A stretch of 23,308 nt of DNA from a virus: positions 1 to 23,308 of IMG/VR virus record IMGVR_UViG_3300021957_000320; one strand, written 5' to 3'. Positions 15,086-22,297 of this stretch are shown here, piece by piece (within the stretch, counting starts at the first letter, position 1; each line of letters opens with the position of its first letter). A program made the position numbers and the translations under genes. The notes under the pieces are model-generated. The model saw nothing but the letters and a program-made list of their open reading frames with translations. It had not been told where the DNA came from and searched no databases.

Positions 15086-15572
15086 TTATAGATACTCCTA
15101 TCGGCATTCCATCATCATCAAACTCAATCTTCTTTGGCGACTGAAGGGCTCCCAATATTCTAAGCATCGTATCATTCATATCAAGCATGTTGTTTTGTAG
15201 GCCTGATATCTTTGTGTTAAATGCCCTTATGGCCTCTGCGCCCTCTTTCTTGCCCACATCATCTTTCTGTGGAACCTTAATCTTTTCCAATGCCTGTGTG
15301 ATTTTATTATCCGCCCGCAAAATCGCATCTTTTGCCATTTTTTCCAATCTTGCTTGAGCATCATCAATCTCCATTAGCGCGCGAACCTTTTCGGTCTCAA
15401 GTGACTTTATTGCGGCAAGAGTTGCTTCCCTATCCCCCTTAAACGCAGCAATAGACTTCACATTACTGATTACATCCTTATGATTTTGGCGAACCTCCTC
15501 CATTAGGTCGCCTATTGGGTTTTCTTCAATCTCTTTCTTTCTGGCTTCTAATAACTGGTTAAGCCTTGTCAT
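15078..15572 (-). CDS. Coiled-coil protein after the portal, unknown function (164 aa)
   Basis: 164 aa. ATG at 15572 overlaps the portal stop by four bases (ATGA), so translation is coupled. Nearly all of residues 1-145 is charged helix with heptad-like patterns, for example RLNQLLEARKKEIEENP, TLAAIKSLETEKVRALMEI and KMAKDAILRADNKITQALEKI. A short beta tail at the end (KIEFDDDGMPIGVSI) resembles the 'p-x-x-i-x-r-D-e-x-G-r' tail of phage proteins that follow portal genes. A minor head or assembly protein is plausible. Nothing in the sequence fixes the role. Confidence 0.8.
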   Translation of the reverse strand: MTRLNQLLEARKKEIEENPIGDLMEEVRQNHKDVISNVKSIAAFKGDREATLAAIKSLETEKVRALMEIDDAQARLEKMAKDAILRADNKITQALEKIKVPQKDDVGKKEGAEAIRAFNTKISGLQNNMLDMNDTMLRILGALQSPKKIEFDDDGMPIGVSING

Positions 15573-17107
15573 TGCCCTATACCCTGACCTTGTTGCATCT
15601 GAACTTGAGCCATCTCAATAAGCTTTTGCTTAAGCTCCTCAACATCAACATCCCTTAGCAAGGCAGACGGAGCCCCTGTCTTCTCGGTTAACCACTGAGG
15701 CAGTTTCTCAATTTCAAACGCCATCTGAGCCAAGGCTGGGTTAACACTTGATGTCATTTGATATGCCTGCATAAATTTCTGGATATCCTCAGCAGCCTGA
15801 GTTTGAGCAACAGGGCTAACAACCTGAACTTGGACCAAGAAGTTGTCGATTTCGAATCCATCTGGCAATTGAATTAGCCCTTTTCTATTTAAAATAGAAA
15901 TTGCCCTCTTAAACATGGGCTGAACAAATTCAAACATGGCTCGTCCATATGCAGAGCCAATATCTTGCTGGAATTCTTTTATCCTTTCAGCTATTTCGAA
16001 TGCGGTGCCTGGAGTGGCCTGGGGTTCAGGCAACCGAGTGTCAAGCATCGTCTTCCGTATTGACTCCTTAAGGTCGGTGATCATAAACTCCTGTACATCA
16101 AAAGAGCCTGTTCTCTCTAACGGCTGTATGCTAGCGCCATTCGGCCCGCCATTTCTCTCCACCGGGATAAAGGCATTCGGAGCTATCTTTGCGCTATTCG
16201 GGTTAAACCCTCCATTACTAGCTACGGTATAGACACCAAACACGGAAAGAGCTGCGTTCATCAGCATGTATTCTTTCATCTTATTTAACGTTTTTGTATC
16301 CGACATAGCCAATACGAACGGACCAATGCCCAAGGAATATCCAGGTATTTTAGACCAACGCGGGGTAAAGCATATCTCTTCTGTAAACGATTCCTCTATA
16401 ATCCTTTCCTTGGACTTGTCCCATATAACCTCATACCTCCAGAGGAACTCCTCGTAATCAAAGTAACAAGCCTCTATAAGTTCTATTTCTTCATCTGGAT
16501 TTCCCTTCCTTATTTGATTAAGGTCACTTCCAATATTTACTTTGAAGTTAGGCCAGTTGTGCTCTACCAGGCGCGCTTTAATATTAAATTTTCTGAATCT
16601 TCCGTCTACTGTTCCGAACCTTCCCTCCACAATCCCCATCTCGCTCATAGGAGTTGCAACAAAGTTCAGCGGCTGCTTCTCGTCTCCTTCGTGAAGCCAC
16701 AGCGCTCCAGTGCCAATACCCCAGTCAAAGTACATTTCCGCCGATGCGGTACTGAAGTTTGATGAGTTAAGATAGGCAAACACAACGTCCGTTATTCTTT
16801 CCAGGTCTTTGTTTAAACCTTTTCTTTGGGCCTCCGGTATGCCCGGGCCGGCTTTTAGTTCAGCCCACCTTGCAAACACCGGTGTGAAATTAGCTTGCAT
16901 GGTATTGACAAAATTTGTAGCCGAATGCATTGCCGTGCTATCATACTGAATAGTGGGCTTATTATGCGTCCCGCCCCTTTTGTTAAAAGTATTTTTATAG
17001 GGCTGCATGTACTCATAGGCATCTTCAAACATTTGCCTATTTACCTCACGCTCCTGGAACCCCTTCTCGGCCCTGGATAGAAGTTTATCTATATCAAGTT
17101 TAGCCAT
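15569..17107 (-). CDS. Portal protein (head-to-tail connector, podovirus type)
   Basis: 512 aa (T7 gp8 is 536). The podovirus connector family is recognised from an early segment QMFEDAYEYMQPYKNTF (residues 20-36) and the central FLWRYEVIWDKSKERIIEE strand region. The C-terminal third has ATPGTAFEIAERIKEFQQDI followed by SAYGRAMFEFVQPMFKRAISIL near residues 365-408. That is the conserved 'T-A-x-E-x-x-R ... R-x-x-x-E-x-x-x-P' pattern, and an LNRKGLIQLP turn comes after it. Gln-rich end (VQMQQGQGIGQ). Twelve copies form the ring through which DNA is packaged and leaves. Genes on either side are the small gp7.3-like gene (one base apart) and the coiled-coil gene (four-base overlap). Confidence 0.93.
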   Translation of the reverse strand: MAKLDIDKLLSRAEKGFQEREVNRQMFEDAYEYMQPYKNTFNKRGGTHNKPTIQYDSTAMHSATNFVNTMQANFTPVFARWAELKAGPGIPEAQRKGLNKDLERITDVVFAYLNSSNFSTASAEMYFDWGIGTGALWLHEGDEKQPLNFVATPMSEMGIVEGRFGTVDGRFRKFNIKARLVEHNWPNFKVNIGSDLNQIRKGNPDEEIELIEACYFDYEEFLWRYEVIWDKSKERIIEESFTEEICFTPRWSKIPGYSLGIGPFVLAMSDTKTLNKMKEYMLMNAALSVFGVYTVASNGGFNPNSAKIAPNAFIPVERNGGPNGASIQPLERTGSFDVQEFMITDLKESIRKTMLDTRLPEPQATPGTAFEIAERIKEFQQDIGSAYGRAMFEFVQPMFKRAISILNRKGLIQLPDGFEIDNFLVQVQVVSPVAQTQAAEDIQKFMQAYQMTSSVNPALAQMAFEIEKLPQWLTEKTGAPSALLRDVDVEELKQKLIEMAQVQMQQGQGIGQ

Positions 17108-17108
17108 A

Positions 17109-17333
17109 TTAACCTAACTTACTTCTAGTTCCCTCTTCCTCTACCCCTGTCTCAAGCCCAGATAACAGCCCCTTGGAGCCTCCAGACCCACCTCCCGATC
17201 TTGATTTGCGTCGAGCAGCCTCAGATATTTTCTGCTGCTTTTCTTTCTCGGCAAGCTTCCTATCTTGCTCTTTTAATCTTTTTTCGGCTCTAAGCTGAGC
17301 GCTGTTATCTTGCCCACTAAAAAATCCGCCCAT
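17109..17333 (-). CDS. Small basic protein, gp7.3-like tail assembly protein
   Basis: 74 aa. The SD is GAGG eight bases before the ATG. It begins MGGFF, followed by a charged helix (about residues 12-40, rich in Glu/Lys/Arg) and a Gly/Ser hinge with RRKSRSGGGSGG and KGLLSGLETG. This recalls small podovirus proteins such as T7 gp7.3, which end in a 'R-R-x-A-R-x-G-G ... S-L' motif and lie next to the portal gene. A role in tail attachment or virion assembly is inferred. Low sequence complexity means that homology cannot be sure. Confidence 0.7.
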   Translation of the reverse strand: MGGFFSGQDNSAQLRAEKRLKEQDRKLAEKEKQQKISEAARRKSRSGGGSGGSKGLLSGLETGVEEEGTRSKLG

Positions 17334-17347
17334 AGCTATATCCTCTT

Positions 17348-17797
17348 TTATTGTTTGATAGCCCCTACATTATAAAGAGCGTACATGTCATAAGTTTGCA
17401 AATTTAACCCGTAATACCTCATGCCAGAAGAGGGGGTTTCGTTAACGAACCCAAGCAGCTTTGCCCACCTGTGCCCCTTAACGTAATCTCTTCTTACGGC
17501 TGTTTCCATTCTAATATAACCACTTTGCATTAAAAAGTCATGCACAATTCTGCTTACGGTTACAAACTCCCTTCCAATTTCGCAACTTAGGACCGACCAC
17601 GCCTCCCCTGTTGTTGTTGTTTTTGCTAACACCCCGCCGATTAGAAGTACCCTTCCCCCAGATACAATCGACATTGCTCCGTTAGACACCATCAGCTCTT
17701 GATAAGACTCATCCTCCATAAGGCCAGACATGTAACCTTGCTCTTTTTGGATGGAAAAGTAATTTAGATGAGCAGGATTAAACTTAACAAGCATCAT
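17348..17797 (-). CDS. T7 gp13-like virion assembly protein (DUF2833 type, GNAT-like)
   Basis: 149 aa (T7 gp13 is 138). The ATG at 17797 overlaps the terminase stop by four bases; GGAG stands nine bases upstream. The sequence looks like an acetyltransferase fold: a VLLIGGVL strand (50-57), AWSVLSCEIGREFVTVSRIVHDFL (66-89), and an RMETAVRRDYVKGHRWAKLLGFVNE segment (96-120) that matches the usual 'GNAT strand 4-helix 3' with 'A-x-x-L-G-F'. In T7-like phages this gene family is required for assembly, and proteins of this type sit between terminase and portal in many podoviruses. No proof of acetyl-CoA binding is visible because the Q/R-x-x-G-x-G/A loop is absent. Confidence 0.8.
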   Translation of the reverse strand: MMLVKFNPAHLNYFSIQKEQGYMSGLMEDESYQELMVSNGAMSIVSGGRVLLIGGVLAKTTTTGEAWSVLSCEIGREFVTVSRIVHDFLMQSGYIRMETAVRRDYVKGHRWAKLLGFVNETPSSGMRYYGLNLQTYDMYALYNVGAIKQ

Positions 17798-19365
17798 TCA
17801 AATGGACTCCATTCCGTAGGTGCCACATAAGTTTCCGTAAGCCTCCTGCCCTTAGTGCTAGGAGACACCTTCTTGGCAAACGTAAGTAAGAACGCGTCCG
17901 CATCATCAGGTGAAAATCCGTACTCTTTTTTAAACTCTTTTTTGCTTTGCATCTTGAGTACGCTGTTATTATGCCAATCATGCATTCTAGCGCATAGCTG
18001 AGATTGTATAGCCTGAGCATCCCTTTCGCTTAAGGCTGACATAGAGCAAGGAAGGTCCTCCAGCCAGTCCCTCGCCCACCTAAACATTTGCGCTGTCATA
18101 TCTTTATTTTGCATGGAATCAAGGGCCGCCCCCCCAAAGTCCACCTTGTTAACAACATGAGCATAACCAGCTCCCACTAAAGAATCATAAAGGCCAACTC
18201 CTAGCCCGCCTGCGTCTATATTCACACAGAATGGTTTGTACTTTTCGATATCCTGGATAAGCCGCGTGGCACTCTGGTCCAGCCGCATTGGTGGGTAGGT
18301 TTCATGTTTTGTTATATTTCTCCCCTTCCTGTGGGTTATTTTGAATTTATCCCCCCCCATTCTGGCTGGGTCAACACCCATAATAAGCGGCTCGTTAGTG
18401 TGTATTGGCTTGGTTACCCGAGCCCTTCTGACAAGCATCGGCTTTATGTATGAGTCCTCCCCAGATGATTCAAACGCCTCTATGGGCGTAAATGGGTACT
18501 CTCTCTGAAACCTTTCTGTGTCCCCCTGAAAGTCATCCCTTATTTTCTTCCTTCTCCAGGCTAAGTGCTCAAGAGTAAGCCCGTCTTTTTCAAAGAGGTC
18601 ATAATACTCCTGTTCACTTGTAAAGTTTTGATCTGCAATTGGCTGCTCTAAATCTATCCCATCTGCATCTCTTTTATATTCTTCTTGCCAGTACCATGGG
18701 ATGAATATCAGCTCAAAGTCACTCTCTTCCGTCTCAGACATAGCCTGAAGACATGCTCTATGAAAATAGTTACCTTGACCGTTAGCGGTGCTTTCTAGTA
18801 TTATTTCCGTCCCGCTCTCCTCCGCCACGGTCTGTAGGATCCCAGCCGCGTGGTCATCACAGTTTGGGGAGTAGGCAACTTCTGACCAATGGATCTGCTG
18901 GAACGTTTTGGACCTTCCCATTCCCCTCGTTCCGGCGGTTCCTACTTTGTATCCGCTTCTTAGGTTGGGAAATAAAAGCTCTTTGGAGTTGCTTGTTCCA
19001 AGCATTGGCCTGAATGATGGGTCAGAAGATTCGTCATAATAAGTCTTAACCATATTATATAAACTACTGGATGCCTCGGTATCGTGCGCAAATATGAACG
19101 TTAGCAGCGCTTTGTTCGTCACACACTTATGGTAAAACCGCGCGCCCACATAGGTACTACATCCCTGTTGCCTACCCTTTAGTATGATAGCCCTAACATT
19201 GCCAGTTCTCTCCAGTTGCTCCTCAAGTCTTGAATGAAGGTACTCCTGAGCCTTGTTGAATTTGAATGGAATAAGAGCGCCGACTTTAGGTTTTATTTTT
19301 AACTGGTTCTCGGCGTATAGCTTTAGGTCTGTGAATAAGCGTTGGGCTACTGATAGTTTATTCAT
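17794..19365 (-). CDS. Terminase large subunit
   Basis: 523 aa. The N-terminal ATPase has a Walker A-type loop ILKGRQQGCST at residues 61-71 and, at 158-164, IHWSEVA in the place of the Walker B/catalytic segment. LESTANGQGNYFHRAC (190-205) is the coupling motif region of the family. The C-terminal RNase H-like nuclease has three acidic sites: Asp332 in MGVDPAR, Asp384 in NIDAGGLGVG, and Asp488/490 in SPDDADAFLLTF. The protein pumps DNA into the prohead through the portal and cuts the concatemer. Start ATG at 19365 has AGGG six bases upstream, 15 bases after the small terminase stop. The gene is complete with no frame problems. Confidence 0.95.
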   Translation of the reverse strand: MNKLSVAQRLFTDLKLYAENQLKIKPKVGALIPFKFNKAQEYLHSRLEEQLERTGNVRAIILKGRQQGCSTYVGARFYHKCVTNKALLTFIFAHDTEASSSLYNMVKTYYDESSDPSFRPMLGTSNSKELLFPNLRSGYKVGTAGTRGMGRSKTFQQIHWSEVAYSPNCDDHAAGILQTVAEESGTEIILESTANGQGNYFHRACLQAMSETEESDFELIFIPWYWQEEYKRDADGIDLEQPIADQNFTSEQEYYDLFEKDGLTLEHLAWRRKKIRDDFQGDTERFQREYPFTPIEAFESSGEDSYIKPMLVRRARVTKPIHTNEPLIMGVDPARMGGDKFKITHRKGRNITKHETYPPMRLDQSATRLIQDIEKYKPFCVNIDAGGLGVGLYDSLVGAGYAHVVNKVDFGGAALDSMQNKDMTAQMFRWARDWLEDLPCSMSALSERDAQAIQSQLCARMHDWHNNSVLKMQSKKEFKKEYGFSPDDADAFLLTFAKKVSPSTKGRRLTETYVAPTEWSPFE

Positions 19366-19380
19366 ACATTTCCCTCATGT

Positions 19381-19935
19381 CTATTCATCTTTAGCTGCTA
19401 TTTTATCAATTAAACTTTCATATTCCTCGTTAACATTCTGAGTCTTCTCCACGAACATACCAAGCGCCTTAGCCAAACTCTCCAGGGCCTTTGTTTTTTC
19501 ATGGAACGTAACCTCTACCCCATTAGCTCCAGTCTTAATGCTTTTAATGCAACTTCTAACGTGCGGGGGTATGTCGTCTATATCCTTAATAAAAGCAACG
19601 GCACCAGTAATATCCATAGCATCAGTAACATCAACTTGAGCCATCTTCATCCATTCTTTGAGCACAAACCTTGCTATATCATCATGCTTTCCAATAAATC
19701 TTTCGCGCTCTATGTCTATACCCTTAAGAATATTAGGCTTCTTTAGGAACTTACTTGCCTCTACTGCACATGTATTATACCCCTCTTTGTCTGGGTCATA
19801 ACCATAGGCTTCGGCATACGCTCTTGTTGCATTGTAGTTGTTATCGGGCCTGCAATAAATCTTCACGAACTCCTGTTGCCTTTCGTTTAACCCTAGTCCT
19901 TTAAACTCCGGATAGCCTGTTTGTTTTTTAGTCAT
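19381..19935 (-). CDS. Terminase small subunit
   Basis: 184 aa from ATG at 19935, chosen because AGAGGGG lies about ten bases upstream. An earlier ATG at 19965 has no SD and overlaps the preceding gene's last codons. Terminase_2-type features are clear: LNERQQEFVKIYCR (17-30) and NATRAYAEAYG (35-45) form the helix-turn-helix that binds packaging DNA. Then come CAVEASKFLKKPNI and WMKMAQVDVTDAMDITG. The C-terminal part (IKSIKTGANGVEV, HEKTKALESLAKALGMF) is the usual oligomer and terminase-large contact region. Start of the packaging module. Confidence 0.92.
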   Translation of the reverse strand: MTKKQTGYPEFKGLGLNERQQEFVKIYCRPDNNYNATRAYAEAYGYDPDKEGYNTCAVEASKFLKKPNILKGIDIERERFIGKHDDIARFVLKEWMKMAQVDVTDAMDITGAVAFIKDIDDIPPHVRSCIKSIKTGANGVEVTFHEKTKALESLAKALGMFVEKTQNVNEEYESLIDKIAAKDE

Positions 19936-19957
19936 GCGTAAGTAACCCCTCTTTTCG

Positions 19958-20134
19958 TTAATCATTCAAATTTTTCAGGTAATCTAATATTTCCCCTGCC
20001 GTCATTCCAGCTACTATATCGACACCAAGGCGCACAGCTGCTTTCTCCCTAAGCTCCCCATCAGACAATCCATCTAGTATATCAACAGCATCTCTTATTG
20101 GGCTGAGGGCAGTATTTATTATAAATCCAAACAT
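19958..20134 (-). CDS. Small unknown protein before terminase (58 aa)
   Basis: Below the length commonly screened, but well supported: GGAGG five bases before the ATG at 20134 and a clear gap-filling position between the 146-aa gene and the small terminase. The protein starts MFGFIINTALSPIRDAVDIL, a hydrophobic then amphipathic helix. A DGLSDGELREKAAVRL helix and AGMTAGEILDYLKNL follow. Many phages have a small 'MFG...' gene of this kind at the late-gene border; function unknown. Confidence 0.75.
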   Translation of the reverse strand: MFGFIINTALSPIRDAVDILDGLSDGELREKAAVRLGVDIVAGMTAGEILDYLKNLND

Positions 20135-20171
20135 ATTATCCTCCCCGATAAAATCTCATTTTTAGAGTCAC

Positions 20172-20612
20172 TCATTTTAAAATCCTGTAGTTGCATTCTA
20201 ATTCACAATCCCCCTTATCTCCTATGCGCATCACATAAAGAAGCTTTGCTATTGTTAACAGATTATTCTGACTACCCACAATGCTTGTTATAGCTATATC
20301 TATGTCATTATAGCCCTTATCCTTAATTTTCTTTATCAAAACTTCATCCTCTTTTTCCCGGAAGATAGAGGCGGTGTCGATGGCGGATGGGTGATAGGAT
20401 ATAGAAAAATCTCCATAAGAACTTGGATCTATTTCTTCTAGTTTTCTATTAACATCGCGTATAATTAGGCAAATTTTATCATCATCTTCAAATAAAGACC
20501 TATAATTTGCATTCGCCTCAATCATTAAAGCCTTTAGCTCTCTATGTTTTTCTAAAAAACACCCGCAGTTTTTTATCCTTTCTCGCGGCCCTCCTCGCTT
20601 GGGGTATGTCAT
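20172..20612 (-). CDS. Unknown protein (146 aa)
   Basis: Not recognised. 146 aa, start ATG at 20612 overlapping the preceding stop (ATGA) with GGAGGG about nine bases upstream. The N-terminus is basic with Cys-Gly-Cys (NCGCFLEKHRE, 15-25), followed by charged helices. The C-terminal half is DEVLIKKIKDKGYNDIDIAIT, a mixed helix-strand region, ending in Cys-Glu-Leu-Glu-Cys (136-140). Two Cys pairs could hold a metal ion, but spacing (CxC and CxxxC) does not match a zinc finger that I know. The gene is part of the small-gene operon that leads to terminase. Confidence 0.72.
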   Translation of the reverse strand: MTYPKRGGPRERIKNCGCFLEKHRELKALMIEANANYRSLFEDDDKICLIIRDVNRKLEEIDPSSYGDFSISYHPSAIDTASIFREKEDEVLIKKIKDKGYNDIDIAITSIVGSQNNLLTIAKLLYVMRIGDKGDCELECNYRILK

Positions 20613-20794
20613 TTCAAAATCCCTCCTTTCCTACATTTTTTTATGTGTGAGATAGGCATATCCTTGCCAAACCTACCTTTTAAATAAAGGTCCCCGCCAC
20701 TACTCTGTTCAACCCTGTACTCGTCTATATGCCCTGTCGGGGAATACCCTGTAAACCAAGACCCAACTAAAGGTAGTTCATCTTTATTGTCCAC
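20609..20794 (-). CDS. Small unknown protein (61 aa), GTG start
   Basis: GTG start at 20794, with AAGGGG five bases upstream and two bases after the preceding stop, so start choice is well backed. Residues 8-35 (LVGSWFTGYSPTGHIDEYRV) and 33-45 (DLYLKGRFGKD) look like short beta strands, perhaps a small SH3-like barrel; the end is basic. No family recognised. Confidence 0.7.
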   Translation of the reverse strand: MDNKDELPLVGSWFTGYSPTGHIDEYRVEQSSGGDLYLKGRFGKDMPISHIKKCRKGGILK

Positions 20795-20796
20795 TG

Positions 20797-21096
20797 CTAC
20801 CCCTTCTTTTTGTTATTACAAATATTAATAACCTCATCTTGTATTTCTTCTAGCTTCTGCTCTACCATGCGCGTTATCCTTTTGCTTGTTTCTGGATCTA
20901 TCTTATCAAATTTATCTTCATCAAAGACTCCCGCAAAATACAATCCAGTCACTAAAAATAATAGTGAGAATACGATCAAATTTATATAAAGAAAGATATC
21001 AAAGTTTACATCACTAAGGGACGGAGACATAATGTAAGTAACACCCAAAGCGCATGCCTCTAATAAAAATAAAGATACTGTATATCTAATAATCAC
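20797..21096 (-). CDS. Small two-span membrane protein (99 aa), GTG start
   Basis: Two hydrophobic spans are seen, roughly 6-24 (VSLFLLEACALGVTYIM) and 34-56 (IFLYINLIVFSLLFLVTGLYF). A charged, helical C-terminal tail (DPETSKRITRMVEQKLEEIQ) ends in NKKKG, and by the positive-inside rule it is cytoplasmic. GTG at 21096 overlaps the preceding gene by 11 bases and has a GGGGTGG-type SD. The shape (two spans, charged tail) would also suit a class II holin, but no endolysin or spanin genes are nearby, so I leave it as an unknown inner-membrane protein. Confidence 0.72.
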   Translation of the reverse strand: MIIRYTVSLFLLEACALGVTYIMSPSLSDVNFDIFLYINLIVFSLLFLVTGLYFAGVFDEDKFDKIDPETSKRITRMVEQKLEEIQDEVINICNNKKKG

Positions 21097-21277
21097 TTTG
21101 ATCCACCCCTAGCTTTAAAGAGCTCCCTGTTATTTGTATGTTAGAAAATCTTACGACCCCCAGTTTCGCGTCGATGCTATGCATATAATGCTCTAGAGAA
21201 TTAAATCGGCCATTTAAATAAGTTAACTCAGCCTCAATTCCTTGTGTTTTTTCTGATATGTATGTTTTAATATCCAT
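21086..21277 (-). CDS. Small unknown protein (63 aa)
   Basis: Two ATGs lie close together. I choose 21277 because GAGGAG is seven bases before it; the one at 21283 has the SD only one base away. First half is helical (DIKTYISEKTQGIEAELTYL, with FNSLEHYMHSIDAKLG), possibly a coiled coil; second half is a short beta stretch (VVRFSNIQITGSSLKLG). Overlaps both neighbours by 11 bases. No family recognised. Confidence 0.65.
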   Translation of the reverse strand: MDIKTYISEKTQGIEAELTYLNGRFNSLEHYMHSIDAKLGVVRFSNIQITGSSLKLGVDQSDY

Positions 21278-21425
21278 TGTCATTCTCCTCTTTAATAATT
21301 TTAAAATTCATTCCTAAGCCAAAAATGCGGTCAAATTCACAAAAAACAGCTCTATCTATCTGTCTCAACCTGACTTCTGCAAGTAATTTTATTTTTTCTT
21401 TTTGATTATATTTCATTTCAGTCAT
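21267..21425 (-). CDS. Small unknown protein (52 aa)
   Basis: Short but supported by a strong SD (GGGAGGG five bases before ATG at 21425) and by filling what would otherwise be a 140-base gap. It is basic and helical: KYNQKEKIKLLAEVRLRQID, then VFCEFDRIFGLGMNFKII. It overlaps the stop of the upstream gene by eight bases and the start of the downstream gene by 11, in line with the coupled operon. Confidence 0.65.
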   Translation of the reverse strand: MTEMKYNQKEKIKLLAEVRLRQIDRAVFCEFDRIFGLGMNFKIIKEENDNGY

Positions 21426-21714
21426 TGCTACCCTCCCTCGTTAAAACTATATTCTCCAACCTTTGGATACGCTTAAGTAGGTCCTTCTTTCTTATTTTTT
21501 GTTTTAAAGGTGTCGAATTCGGTACCTTTAGATATTTACGACATATATCGGCGGTTTTCTTTTTGTTTTCTACATCATCATCGGAAGCGGCATTTGGAGA
21601 ACCACTGGCAGCGCCGGAGGCAGCAGCGGCAGAATTAGCATCAGATAAAATAAAAGAAGAATAAATGGCAGCGCAAGCCTCAGCAGCCTCATCAAATTGT
21701 TTTTGAGTAATCAT
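21418..21714 (-). CDS. Unknown protein with Ala/Ser linker (98 aa)
   Basis: 98 aa. SD AAGGTG is four bases before ATG at 21714, which overlaps the upstream stop (ATGA). Residues 1-24 form a helix (QFDEAAEACAAIYSSFILSD), 26-45 a low-complexity Ala/Ser/Gly/Asn linker, and 50-92 a basic helical region with KQKIRKKDLLKRIQRLENIV of coiled-coil type. The two-part layout joined by a flexible linker suggests an N-terminal and a C-terminal binding unit. Not recognised; no function given. Confidence 0.7.
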   Translation of the reverse strand: MITQKQFDEAAEACAAIYSSFILSDANSAAAASGAASGSPNAASDDDVENKKKTADICRKYLKVPNSTPLKQKIRKKDLLKRIQRLENIVLTREGSND

Positions 21715-21971
21715 AATACACCTTTTTTGTTAAACTTTCTTACATTAGTCAATACAGTATCACACGAATCCCTGCCATAAAGCTCTTTTATATGTTCCGA
21801 ATAGTACATGCAATTATAATCAGCCTGAGCCTCAACCCGAGCAATCTCCCTCTCTATTCCAACATACACGACGCATAAAAACAACGACGCTATAGCGCTT
21901 ATGGCCAAGAAGCCAATCACAGCCGGGATAAAAGCCTCGAAGCTTTTTACAACACTTCCATTATTATGCAT
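21711..21971 (-). CDS. Small single-span membrane protein (86 aa)
   Basis: 86 aa with one long hydrophobic helix at about 13-38 (AFIPAVIGFLAISAIASLFL, then CVVYVG), followed by a charged helix EREIARVEAQADYN and a tail with two Cys (54 and 70). Topology cannot be fixed. If the tail is periplasmic the Cys could form a disulphide bond. An AGAGGG SD is close to the ATG at 21971, which overlaps the upstream gene by eight bases. A spanin-like role is conceivable from shape only; nothing nearby supports it. Confidence 0.7.
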   Translation of the reverse strand: MHNNGSVVKSFEAFIPAVIGFLAISAIASLFLCVVYVGIEREIARVEAQADYNCMYYSEHIKELYGRDSCDTVLTNVRKFNKKGVL

Positions 21972-22242
21972 TTTCCCTCTCCCATCTCTCGTCTTCTTCG
22001 TCCATCTTCAATTTTTCCTGATGGTCGTTACTCTTTTTAATAAGGCGAAGCCTATCTAAAGCTGCTGTTGCTTGATCTTCCAGCGCCCTAAGCTCGTTTA
22101 AAAATTCGTATTTTTGTAGCGGGGCTACCCAATCAAAAACTTTATCAGTAAAATCCTGTATGGATGATACTATATCCTCCAGGCTCTCTAGATCATCTGG
22201 ATTATTTATATCCCTTCTCGTTTTAAATTCGTAAAGACGCAT
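21964..22242 (-). CDS. Unknown helical protein, first gene of the small-gene operon (92 aa)
   Basis: First gene after the promoter at 22268-22297. Strong SD (AGGAG seven bases before ATG at 22242). The protein is acidic and helical throughout: DLESLEDIVSSIQDFTDKVF, then EFLNELRALEDQATAALDRL, and a highly charged tail (EKLKMDEEDERWEREN). Possible coiled coil. No family recognised. Being first in the operon, it may be the most highly made of these small proteins. Confidence 0.75.
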   Translation of the reverse strand: MRLYEFKTRRDINNPDDLESLEDIVSSIQDFTDKVFDWVAPLQKYEFLNELRALEDQATAALDRLRLIKKSNDHQEKLKMDEEDERWERENA

Positions 22243-22267
22243 AAAATCACTCCTTTTAGTTTTTTAA

Positions 22268-22297
22268 GTTATAGTACTGTATTAATACACATATCAA
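22268..22297 (-). promoter_or_regulatory. Sigma70-type promoter for the small-gene operon
   Basis: On the minus strand: -35 TTGATA (22297-22292; 5 of 6 consensus), an 18-bp spacer, and -10 TATAAC (22273-22268; 5 of 6). Transcription would begin some 20 bases before the strong SD of the 92-aa gene. The -35 box overlaps the RusA stop codon. The spacer holds a perfect palindrome. Confidence 0.65.
22278..22289. promoter_or_regulatory. 12-bp perfect palindrome in promoter spacer, likely operator
   Basis: TGTATTAATACA is its own reverse complement and lies fully between the -35 and -10 boxes, where a bound dimeric repressor would block RNA polymerase. The regulator is not in the window. Confidence 0.55.

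Noticed and set aside
20119-20175. An 18-codon frame with ATG overlapping the stop of the 146-aa gene and an AGGA upstream
   Set aside because: It overlaps the better supported 58-aa gene, which has a stronger SD of its own. Too short to back, although a coupling leader cannot be excluded.
20797-21096. Two-span protein as a holin
   Set aside because: Shape fits, but there is no endolysin or spanin gene nearby and the gene is in the middle of the small-gene operon, so the call would be a guess.
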